Positions 16,328 to 28,400 of a stretch of DNA of 42,193 bases are shown one piece after another (within the stretch, counting starts at the first letter, position 1; every line of letters starts with the position of its first letter). The stretch spans positions 1-42,193 of the forward strand of contig CANHHA010000023.1 of the NCBI GenBank assembly GCA_947460825.1, written 5' to 3'. The stretch comes from Flavobacteriales bacterium. GTDB taxonomy: Bacteria > Bacteroidota > Bacteroidia > Flavobacteriales_D > Crocinitomicaceae. The notes beneath the pieces were generated by a model. That model did not search any database. It was not told the DNA's origin and saw only the letters and a list, made by a program, of their open reading frames with translations. Both the position numbers and the translations under genes were made by a program.

Positions 16328-16335
16328 CAAAGGTA
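16328..16335 (-). promoter_or_regulatory. -7 promoter element TACCTTTG for the TonB-dependent receptor
   Basis: A perfect TAnnTTTG on the minus strand, with only four bases (CACC) between it and the ATG at 16323. It decides the start codon against the GTG at 16350 and predicts a nearly leaderless mRNA. Confidence 0.55.
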
Positions 16336-16343
16336 CATTACCC

Positions 16344-16370
16344 AAAGCACGAAAAGAACCTTTGTGCTTT
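16344..16370. promoter_or_regulatory. Hairpin between the giant gene and the TonB receptor promoter
   Basis: Arms AAAGCAC and GTGCTTT (seven perfect pairs) flank a 13-base loop. It lies 75 bases after the giant gene's stop and just upstream of the receptor's -7 element. There is no T-run on the minus-strand exit side, so it is a poor intrinsic terminator; a binding site for a regulator of the receptor gene is equally possible. Confidence 0.35.
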
Positions 16371-16444
16371 ATTAAATCGTGAAGCGTGGTAAAAAGAAAA
16401 AGGGACAGCCGAGGCGTCAAAGCTCCTAATTGGATTGGAAACGG

Positions 16445-19400
16445 CTATCGGAGTAATACAATATGCCCACTCTTAATAATAAGCTCCTGGTTGATGTCTC
16501 TCGCAACAATTTTCCATGAGTATACCCCCACCGAACAATCTTGCCCTCGGTACTTACCATCCCAGGCCTTCGATAAATCAGTCGTTGTAAATACTTCCTC
16601 GCCCCAGCGATTGAACACACTTACCTCGATAGAATACATCGCCGATGCCACGGGGATCCAAGAATCATTCTCACCATCCGCATCTGGAGTAAATGCGTTG
16701 GGCACATAAAGCGTTGGAGATAAATTAAGCTGAATCACTTGATATGCCGTATCAGAACATCCGAAATTATTATATACAACTTGACTTATGGTGTATTCTC
16801 CCGCCTCACTCGAACCATAAGAATACTGTTCCAAGGTAATGCCAGAAACCGTACCGTTGCCCAAATAATACTCGCCCGTATTATAGTTCTGCGCCGTGTT
16901 TGTGATTTCAACAAAGGGGTCCTCTGTGTAAACAATGGATGGAAAAACCGTAAAGCCCGCTGTAGGTTGCTGATAAACGGTAATTAAGGCCTGATTTATT
17001 GTGGTATCCACACACCCAAACATATTCGTTGTTATTAACGTAACATCATATACCCCCGGTTCTGTATAGGTATGCGTTGGATTCAAGGATTGAACGGAGG
17101 TTCCATCTCCAAAATTCCAAAAATACAGATTGCCATTGGTGGAATTATTTGCAAATGAAACCGTTAGATCTTCACACCCTGCGGTTGTATCTGGTATAAA
17201 TTGGGAGTTAGGAATTGGATTTACAATGATGCTTTGGAAGGTCGTATCCCCACAACCAAATTGATTATACCCCATTAACACCAATAAATAATTTCCAGTT
17301 TGGGTATACGTGGCCGTAGGCTCAAATTGGTTCGAACCACTTCCGTTCCCAAAATCCCAATCATATACAATCGCTCCTTGACTATTATTCACCGGAGTAA
17401 CCAAGAAAGGCACGACGCAAGACGTTTTATCAGTAACGTCAAAATCAACCACAGGCACATCATGAACAACCACAGTAAAATTAGCGGTATCCGCACAACC
17501 GAAGGTATTCAACGCAATAACCTGCGGAGTATACGATCCGGGATTTGGATAATTATGCGCACTACTCGGTGCGATTCCAATACTTCCATCGTCATAATCC
17601 CAAAGCGCAGAAGTCGCGGTTCCAGAAAGTTCATTAAAGGAAACCGCTAAAGGCGCACATCCTTCGTAAACTAAGGTGTCATACGCTAATACAGGACTCG
17701 GAATAGAATAAACCAGTTGATAGGCAGTATCCGTGCAACCGTTTGCAGCAGAAGTACCGATCAAAGAAACCAAGAACGTGCCTCCGCTCGCATATACATG
17801 CCCCGGACTATATACATTAGAGCTAAGCCCATCTCCAAAACTCCATACCGTGTTCGAAAGCTGGGAAGAAATGTTGGTAAACTGAAATACTTGCCCCGTA
17901 CAAAGCGTGTCGTTAACAACAGTAAACGCAACCTGTGGCTTAGCAAGTACCGTAATGGTAATGGTGGAGGTATCAAAGGAACAGCCATTATCTACCACCA
18001 ATTGCGCAACAAAAGTTCCTGATGAAGTATACAAATGACTCGGACTTTGGGTATTTGAAACTTGTCCATTCCCAAAACTCCAAAAATAATTTAGGTTCCC
18101 ACCCTGCGAATAGTTCGTAAACTGGACGTTCAAGGGTGCGCACCCTACCGTTGGATTCGTGTTGAAGAAACTAGAGACGGTATTGGGGAAAACATGTATG
18201 GGAAAATAACTCGTATCCGATCCGCAGGCATTTATAGCAATTAATGCCACATTAAAAATGGTGTCATTTGGACCGTAAACAAAGGTATGGGTTGGACTTA
18301 CTTGCGTGCTAAATTGACCATCCCCAAAATTCCAGATATAATTAGTTGGACTCCCCAGGGATAAGTTTTGGAAACCAACAGGTAAAGGCGAACACCCCGT
18401 ATTTACGGTAGTAGCAAACGAAGCAATCGGTAATGGATGAACAAGAATCGTATCCAAAAAGTTAGTTGTTCCGCATAAATTTGTAACCGATAAAGAAATT
18501 ACATAATTAGTATCTTGTAATAATGGAGGCTGAAAAGTAAGCGCACCCGGATTTTGCGCACTTGAAAAAGGACCGTTTGCGGGGAATCCGAAATTCCAGA
18601 AATACGATGATATATTGTATCCGTTTGACGTGTTGTTAAAATTGACGTTTAAAGGTCCGCAGCCGTTGTTGGGCGATGGTATAAAAGACGCAGTTGGAGT
18701 TGTTACGATATGTATGTTGTTGGTGATTGAATCCATGCACCCCTGCGGCGACGTCGCCGTAAGTGTTACCGTATAATTTCCACCGGCAGGAAACTGATAA
18801 ATAGGATTGAATTGGGTGCTTGTTGCGCCATTACCAAAATTCCATAAATAACTGTTGGCGCCTTGGGAATTGTTAACAATACTTACCGTAGTATTGATGC
18901 ATTTTAAGGTGTCCATTGTGAACGACGGTATTGGTAATGGATTCACCGTTACTTGACGGGTCGCTGAATTAATACAACCTGTTACCGGATGAGTATAACT
19001 GTACGTTAACGTGTGAGGACCTGCTCCAGCAACCGCCGGACTAAACGTAGCTAATTGACCATTGGTAATGCCTGTACCCGACCAAGTTCCTCCAGCAGGA
19101 GAAAATCCTGTCAAGTTAAACGGCGGTGTTGTTATACAAGTATTTACCACAGGTCCAGGGGTGATTTGCGGCAATGGATTCACCGTTACTGGAATCGTAT
19201 CTTGAGTTCCTGGACATACTCCAAAAACAGGTGTAACCACGTAGTAGAAATTCTGTACAGCAAAAGTAGCATTGGTAATTTGCTGATTAATGTTGGCGCC
19301 GCTCCCCGCTTGTTGACCGCTGAGTTGCGCATTTGCGCTGACCGTCCAATTAAACAATGCGCCGGGCGAATTGCTTGCCAGTTGAACATTGACCGATTGA

Positions 19401-22400
19401 CCACTGCAAATAGTTACCGAATTTTGACTCGGTATAACGGTAGCCACCGGGTTAACAATAATGGTAGCAGATACCAATGCACCATCACAACCATTAGCGC
19501 TGGGAGTTATCTGATAGGTAACTTGGCTTGGATTCAGCGTATTATTGGAGAGCTGTTGAATAATTGGATTGGATATCCCGCTTCCAGCACCTTGAATCCC
19601 TGGTCCAGGGTTTACCGTGTACGCATAGGTGGTATTCAATACGTTAGAACTTAAAGCAATGTTGGTGCTTGTACCACTACAAATGGTGTTATTTGCCACA
19701 TTCGTAGTTAAGATTGGAGTTGGTTTTACCGTAATGGGGACATTTACGGCGGCACCAACACACCCATTCAACGACGGAGTAATCGAATATGTGATCACTT
19801 GATTACCTGTGGAGCTATTGGTGAGTAATTGAGCAATGGTATCATTAGACCCCGAAAACGCACCAATAATATTATTGTTTGCACTTACGGTCCATCCGTA
19901 CGTTATCCCCGGCATATTTCCACTTAATATCAAACTCGTACTTGTCCCACTACAAATGGATTGTGATCCCGGATTAACACTCGCCACCGGAATTGGATTT
20001 ACCGTAACCAATGCTTGCTCAGAATTTCCAACACACCCAAGCGCAGAGGGGGTAATGGTATAACTTACTGACCCGGCGGCATTTATTGTTGATGTAAGCG
20101 TCTGACTTAAGGTATACACCCCATTTACCGAAGTACCATTTCCATTGCTTGCACCGCTTACGTTGGTAGAGGCCTGAATCCAAGTTAAGGTGGTAGTCGC
20201 AACGTTTGAAGTACATAACACGCTTGCTGTAGTGCCCGAACAAAGGGTCAGAGCCTGCGGATTTAGCGTTAATACAGGTGTCGGATTTACGGTAACGGTG
20301 AAAGACATGTTTGATCCTGAACAACCGTTCAATGTTCCATTAACCGAAATCGTCCCTACAAATGCCCCCCCACTTACATTCACGGGTGCTTGCCAACCCG
20401 AAATGCTTCCTGAACCATTACCGATTAATCCAATGGTTTGATTAGAATTAGTCCATACAAATGAAGCTCCTGCAGGGGTTGATGTAAAGTTAATGGTTGG
20501 TATTGCCTGTCCTGGACACACCACAATGTTATTCACTTGAGTTACTGAAGGATTCGGATTTATGGAGATGGTAGCAGTCACCGGAGAACCAGTACAATTG
20601 TTCGCAGACGCAGTAACCGTGTATACGACCGTTCCTTGGGTGAGTAGGTTATTCAATAAGATTTGATTCAGACATGAGCCCGTTCCGTTTTGTGCCCCCG
20701 TTATTCCATTCGTAGCAAGTGCAGTCCACGTGAAATTCGCATTGGCTACAGGCGAGGTAAAACATATGCTCGCTGTATCGTTGGAACAAATGATTGGACT
20801 TGAAACAGTGGCCGTAACCTGCGGTAAAGGATTCACAGTAATGGAATAGGTTCCCCCAGTACCATTGCAGGCGATGTTGTTGTTGGTGTACGTTAAGGTG
20901 ACAAGATAACTCAAGACAACAGGAGCTGCAGTATTGTTGGTAAGTGTTTGTACAGGAATGGAATTTGTTCCAGAAGTTGCCATTCCAGATATCCCAGCAG
21001 GTTGATTCGCAGACCATGTATATGCAATGTTTCCTGGAATTCCTGCATTCAAATTAGATTGTAAACTAACCGCTACCGAATTACTTCCTGAGCAAAGCAC
21101 TTGTGGATTTTGTGAAAAACCGAGAACAGGAATCGGGTTCACCGTGATTGAGTAGGTAGCAGCTTGTCCCTGACAATTCCCTGCTTGCGTTGCTACATTC
21201 ACGGTATAAACTACGGTTAAGGGCCCTTGTGTATTATTCACCAAGGATTGCGCAGGAATGGTATTCACACCACTGGCTAATGCCCCCGTAATCCCCGCAG
21301 GAATATTAGCAGACCATGATATTTGTGCATTCGGAGTTGGGCTTAGAATATTAACTACCTGTGAGGTTGTACCAGAACAAAGGGTCTGATTCAATTGGCT
21401 AAATCCAACGGAAGCCACCGGATTTACCCATATGCTATAGGTTCCAGATTGACCAGGACATCCATTGTTTGGTCCCGGACCATTGGTGGTAATGGTGTAC
21501 GTAAGTTGTTGAATCTGGGCAGAATTATTGGAAAGCACCTGATTAATGGTGGACCCCGTTCCGTTCGTTGCGCCACCAATCAACGGATTAGAAGAAATGG
21601 TCCATGCGTAGGATGTATTCGCGACGTTTGATGTAAGCGAAGCGACCGCGGCTACTCCACTGCAAATCGTATCATTAGGCGGAGTAATGGTAAGTCCTGG
21701 ATTTGGAAACACGGTAATTTGACCGTTAGCAACTGGTCCGGCACACCCATTAATTACCGCGGAACTGGTGATTCCAATGACCGCTGAAGTATTTAAGTTG
21801 GACGTAATTGGCGCTGCGGCAATCGTATTTCCACCCTGTAGAGACATCCCTGACAGCCCGTTCGGAACTGATGCTGCCCAGGTGATGGAAGCCCCAACAA
21901 CATTGGAAGTTAAATTGACTAATTGGCTTGAAGCTCCCGAACAAAGAGATTGTGAGGGCACAGAATATTGCACGCTTGCCACAGGCTCAACCGTAATTGG
22001 TAAGGTGGTAGTTTGACTCGGACAAGAACTCCCCGGAGGTGCCGTTGCTGTTACGGTATAGGTAACTGTACCCTGCGTATTTCCTGAATTAATGAGGGTT
22101 TGTGAAATTTGAGGACCATTCACATTAACTGCACCTGTAATCCCTTGGGAGGCCGCAACCGTTGTAGTATACGTTAAGCCTGCGGTGTTGGAGGAAATGG
22201 TGATCTGTGCGTTAGCACCCGAACATAGGCTGCTATCAATGGCTACTACAGAAATTCCATTTTGTGGACTAACCGTTATGGTATAGGTAGATGAAATACC
22301 AGGGCACACTGCTCCACCACCCGTTGACGCCGTTGCGGTAAATGTTGCGGATAAATTGCCTTGCGTATTATTAAGTAAGGTGTAGGCAGGAATTTGAGTT

Positions 22401-25400
22401 GTACCAGACAAGGTATTAACGCCTTGTAAGCCCCCTGGAACTGATACGTTCCAGGCGATCGTTGCATTGTTGGTACTCGTGGTTAGATTGACCAAAGTGG
22501 TCGTAGTCCCCGAGCATATGGTTTGATTTCCTGTGGAGAAAATTACCGTTGGAGAAGGATTAACCGTAATGGTATAGTTTAAAGCTGCTCCTGAACAGCC
22601 GTTGGCCAATGGTGTAACCGAATACACCAACTGTAGCGGATTAGCTGTGGAATTAATTATGGTCATAGGACTTAAACTACCCGTACCACTTGCCGTAAAC
22701 CCACTCAGACCGGCCGGTGGTGTAATAGCTGTCCAAGTGAATGAGGTTCCTTGAACATCCGCTGTGAAGGCAGCTTGCGTTGTTGGAAGACCGCTACAAA
22801 CTGTTTGTACACCCGGATTGTTAAGCACAGGTATGGGATTCACATTAAACGTATAGGTCACCGAGGCACTAGGACATTGGTTCGTTGAAATGGCTGATAA
22901 GGTGTATTGTACCGATTGTTGCGTGGATACATTGTTTGAAAAGGTAATCGCTGGAATCGGATTATTACCTGAACCTACAGGATGCCCCGACAAGCCACCA
23001 CCTGCGGTCAAGAAATTCCAAGTGAGCGTCGACCCAGGAAGATTCGATGTTATATTTACCGATGCAGAAGGAGCACCTTCACACAGCGTTTGTTGCAAAG
23101 TAGCATTCGTAATCTGAGGGGTTGGGAATACAGTAACTACGATCGTGTCGTTAACCCCTGCACACGCATTCCCAATGGTCGGGGTAATGATAATTAACCC
23201 AACAATTGGGTTCACCGTATTATTTATCGGTGCATTCCAAGGAACTAAATTTCCCTGTCCAGAGGCTGGTATTCCAATATTCGTATTGGAATTGGTCCAC
23301 GTAAAGGATGCACCTGCAGGAATACTCTGAAATGCTGGAGGAGCAATGTTATTGCCCGGACAAATCGAAATATTGTTCAAACCTGTCATTTGAGCAACCG
23401 GGTTAACACTAATCGTTGTGGTGACCGCAGAGCCGCTACAGGTATTTGCCGTTGGTACGATGGAATAAGTAACCGTTCCTGTGTTGGAAGTTGCGTTAAG
23501 CAAGGTATTAGAAATAGTAGAACCAGAACTATTGGTGTTTCCTGTAATTCCCGCTGAAGCATTAGAAGTCCAAGCATAGGTTGTTCCCGCAACATTTGAC
23601 GATAAACTCAGCGTTACGCTCGATCCAGAACAAATCGTTGATGCAGGTGAAACCGTAGAGGTGACCGTTGGAATCGGATTGACTGTAATTGTGTACGTTG
23701 AGGCAGCTCCCTGACATCCACCGTTGGTGGTATTGGCCTGTGCAGAAATGGTCACGGTTTGAGGTGTATTCGTTCCTTGCGTTAAGGTAAATGATGGGAT
23801 GGTTGCACTTGAACCGCTGTTTGGATTCACTCCCGACACATTATTCGAAGCAGTAACAGTCCATGACCAGGTAACATTGGGAGTTGTACTTGTCATGTTA
23901 ATCGCCAAGGAGCTTTGACCACTGCAAATGCTTTGGCTAGGTCCTCCCGTAAACTGAAGCGCCGGGGCCGGCATCACCGTTATAGAGAGCGTATCGGGTT
24001 GTCCAGTACAACCTAATGCATTCGGAGTAATTAAATAATTTAATGTGTAAGGCTGACTTCCGGAATTGGATACAACAGCAGCTGTTAATTGACTAGACCC
24101 GGAAGGAGCAAGAAATCCTGTTACCGTATTTGGAATATTCACATTCAACAAAGACCACGTAAAACCTCCTCCGGCAACGTTGTTCTGATAACTGGACAAG
24201 GTTGTACTGGTACCCGAACAAATAACTTGATCCACAACATTCGAAACGGATGGATTAGGATTAATGTTGACCGTGTAAGTTACAGCAGTGCCCGCACAGT
24301 TGTTAGTACTGGTTGGAATGATCGAATAAGTTATGGTTTGTGCAGTATTTCCAGAATGAGCTACCGTCATCGGTGGTAGTGGATTGTTTCCATTACCCGC
24401 ATTAAAACCGCTCAAACTCGCTCCAGAAGCCAAGTAACTCCATGCAAAGCTTGTTCCGTTTAAGTTCGACGTGAAGGTAATTGGAGAAGTAGCAACACCT
24501 TCACATACCGTTTGATTCAACGGAGAATTAGTTACTGTCGGAGTTGGATAAACCGTAATGGAAAAACTGGTAGAAGTTCCAACACATCCGTTATAAGTTG
24601 GTGTAACCGTCACCGTAGCCGTAAGGTTGGCTAGCGTATTATTGGCAGGAGCATTCCATGAAGCAATACTTCCATTACCCGATCCAGGAATTCCGACTTG
24701 TTGGTTTGAATTCACCCAAGAGAAACTGGCAGGAGACGGAACTGATCCAAACGCAGCAGGACTCAACGCTTGCCCCGGACATGCCATTAAATTGGCCATT
24801 GGGTTCATAACGGCAACAGGATTTACGTAAACTGGAACATTAAGCACGGTTCCATTACATACACCAATTTGCGGAGTCACAGTATACGTAACTAATGCAA
24901 TGGATGAATTTGAGTTAGCTAAAGTCTGCTGAATCGCAGCAGATGGAGCGCCAGAAGGCGAAGCGCCCGTTACGCCATTGGGTGCAACAACGGTCCAAGT
25001 GTATTGCACCGCGGGTGTTACAGAACTCAAGGCTACGTTCAACTGCGTATTGCTACACAGCGTATCATTGCTTACAAAAGTTGCAAGGGCCGTTACCGTT
25101 GGGTTAACGGTAATCGTATACGTGTTCGGTACCCCTGGACAAACAGCATTTCCAGTGGTAGATGCGCTGGCGGAAATCGTAAATGATACCGGTTGGTTGG
25201 TATTATTGGTTAATCCTGTAAATGCAGGAATGATCGAATTATTTCCAGAAGTCGGCAGTACTACACCGAGTCCATTGGGTAATGGATTCTGAATGGCCCA
25301 ACTGTAAGTGGTATTTGCTGTTGCTGTTGAAATGGTGACTGCTTGTGAATTTGCATTATTACAAACGGTTTGATTCGGTATCGAAAAAGTAACCGCTGGA

Positions 25401-28400
25401 GCAGGATTCACCGTAATCGAATAGATTGCAGATGCGCCACTACAACCGTTCGCGGTTGGCGTTACGGTGTAGTTCAAGGTGTAAGGATTCGTGCCGGAAT
25501 TGGTAATCGTAGCCACTGGAATTTGACCACTTCCGTTGCTTGGATAGCCAGTCACCGTTGCAGGAACACCACCCGCACCTTGCAAGACATAGGTAAAGCT
25601 TCCACCCGCCACCGAGTTCGTAAATGCACTTACCCCTGTAGCCACTCCCCCACACACCGTTTGGTTTTGAGAAAGCGTCACCTGTGGAATAGGATTCACA
25701 GTAATGGTGTAAGTAATTGCTGGACCGCTACAACCGTTTCTTGTCGGCGTCACGGTATAGGTCACCGTTTGAACAGCATTCGAAGCGTTAGTGATCGACA
25801 TTACAGGTAAATTTCCACTGCCGGATGCCGTAAACCCAGTGACCGTTGCCGCACTTCCAAGGCCAGTCCAGGCATACGTCGTACCCGCCAAATTTGAAGT
25901 CCATGTTACCGCAGCAGAGTTCGCTCCTGAGCATAGGCTTTGAGATAAGTTGATGTTAGTTACCGTTGGTGTTGGGTTGATCGTTACCGTAAAGTTGTTC
26001 GCGGTTCCAACACATCCATTAAAGGTAGGCGTTACCGTAACCGTTCCCGTTATTGGTGCATTGGTGTTATTTGCAGGTGCCGTCCAAGGGGCAAGCTGAC
26101 CGTTTCCGGGACCAGCAATTCCTATTTGCGCGTTGCTAACCGTCCATGCAAAACTTGCACCGTTCGGCGTTGAAACAAACGCGGTCGGTGTAATGATAGC
26201 TTGTGGACAAACCGTTGGAGAGGTGAGCGCAGCAATAGTTGCCACCGGATGAACATAGGCCACTACTTGAATGGGTTGTCCCGGACAAGCTCCCGCGACA
26301 ACCGGAGTAATCGTATACGTAACATTTCCGTAATTCGTGGAGCTGTTGACTAAGGGTTGTTGTATACTGATCCCGGGATTTACCGAATTTGCACCACCTG
26401 AGGTGTTTAACCCATTCACAGCGGTCCATGTAAAGGACGTGTTTGGTGTATTGGATGTTAATGAAATATTGATGGTGCTATTACTGCATATGGTATCATT
26501 GCTTACAAAGGCAGCAACCGCAGTTGGTACTGGATTTACGGTAATGGTATAACTGGAGGGCGAGCCAGCACATTGTGAAGCACCACCTGTTGTTGCTACC
26601 GCAACCACGGTTAACACCAATGGAGTAATGGTATTGTTGGTTAAGTTTTGAAATACTGGAATGGTGGAAGTTCCCGAGGTTACATTGACATTTCCTAACC
26701 CTGCTGGCACTCCACCCGGAATAGTCCATGTAAAAGTTACCCCTGCAGTAGAACTACCCAGCGTTACTAAATTGGTGTTTTGCCCGGAACAAATCGATTG
26801 ATTTCCCGGTGAGAACGTAGTCACAGGAGCCGGATTCACAGTGATGGTATACGAACCTGTAGATCCACTACAACCGTTCGCTGTTGGCGCAATGGTGTAG
26901 GTTAAGGTATAGGGATTTGTTCCAGCGTTATTAATGGTTGCCACTGGAACTTGTCCGTTTCCATTCGTAGGGTATCCGGTAAGGGTAGCAGGAACCAATC
27001 CCGGGCTCTGCAGGGCATAAGTATAACTTCCTCCAGCAACGGAATTCGAAAACGAACTAAGCGCAGTAGCTACCCCACCACAAACCGTTTGATTTTGGGA
27101 GAGCGTAAGCTGGGGGATTGGATTTACGGTGATGGTATAGGTAATCGCTGGACCACTGCACCCATTTCTTGATGGCGTTACGGTATAGGTTACAGTTCCA
27201 ATGCTGTTGGAATTGTTGGTTAAGGTTAAAGCCGGTAGATTCCCATTCCCGGAAGGGGTAAACCCAGTAAGCGTTGCTGCACTTGCAACCGCGGTCCACG
27301 CATAGGTCGTACCCACCAAATTAGAAGTCCATGTTACAGCAGCTGTGTTAGCACCTGAACAAATGCTTTGAGTAAGGGCGTTATTCGTGACCGTTGGCGT
27401 TGGGTTGATCGTAACCGTAAAACTGTTCGCCGTTCCAACACAGCCATTGTACGTAGGGGTCACCGTTACAGTCCCTGTTATCGGTGCATTGGTGTTATTT
27501 GCAGGTGCCGTCCATGGAGCAATTTGACCGTTACCTGGACCCGCAATACCTATTTGCGCATTGCTCACCGTCCATGCAAAACTTGCGCCGTTGGGAGTCG
27601 AAACAAAAGCGGTCGGAGTAATTGTCGCTTGAGAACAAACGGTAGGTGATGTCAAGGCTGCTATCGTTGCAACGGGATTCACATAGGCTAATACTTGTAG
27701 GGGCGATCCAGCGCAGGCCGAGGCGCTTGGAGTAACCGTATACGTAACGTTTCCTACAGCGCTAGAACTGTTCGTAAGTGCCTGGTTAATGGTCGGTGAT
27801 GGTGCTGCTGAATTTTGACCTCCCGTAACCCCTGCCCCATTCGCTGCGGTCCAGATAAAAGTGGTACCTGCGGTGGTTGAACTCAAGGCAATGTTGATAT
27901 TCTGACCACTGCAAACCGTATCGTTGCTCACAAAAGTTGCGGCCGCAATCGGAGATGGATTTACCGTGATCGTGTAATTAGCCGTTGCCCCCGGACATTG
28001 AGCAGGGCCTGAGGTGGATGCTTGCGCTTGAAGCGTCACCGTAATTGGGGCCGCAGTATTATTGGTGAGGTTAGAATAAATAGGGATACTTGAAGTTCCA
28101 GATGTTGGGTTGAAATTACCCAAGCCTGCTGGAACCGCACCTTGAAGGCTCCAGGAAAAACTTACCGAAGGAGTCGCACTACTCAACGTAACGAGCGTAG
28201 TATTCTGTCCCGTACAAATAGTTTGATTCCCCTGGGAGAACGCAGTCACTGGAGCCGGATTTACGGTGATGGAATAAGTGCCCGTAGATCCACTGCAGTT
28301 GTTGGCCGTTGGAGTAACCGTGTAATTTAGGGTGTAAGGACTCGTGCCGCCGTTGTTAATTGTTGCAGCTGGAATCTGGCCGTTTCCATTGGTTGGATGA

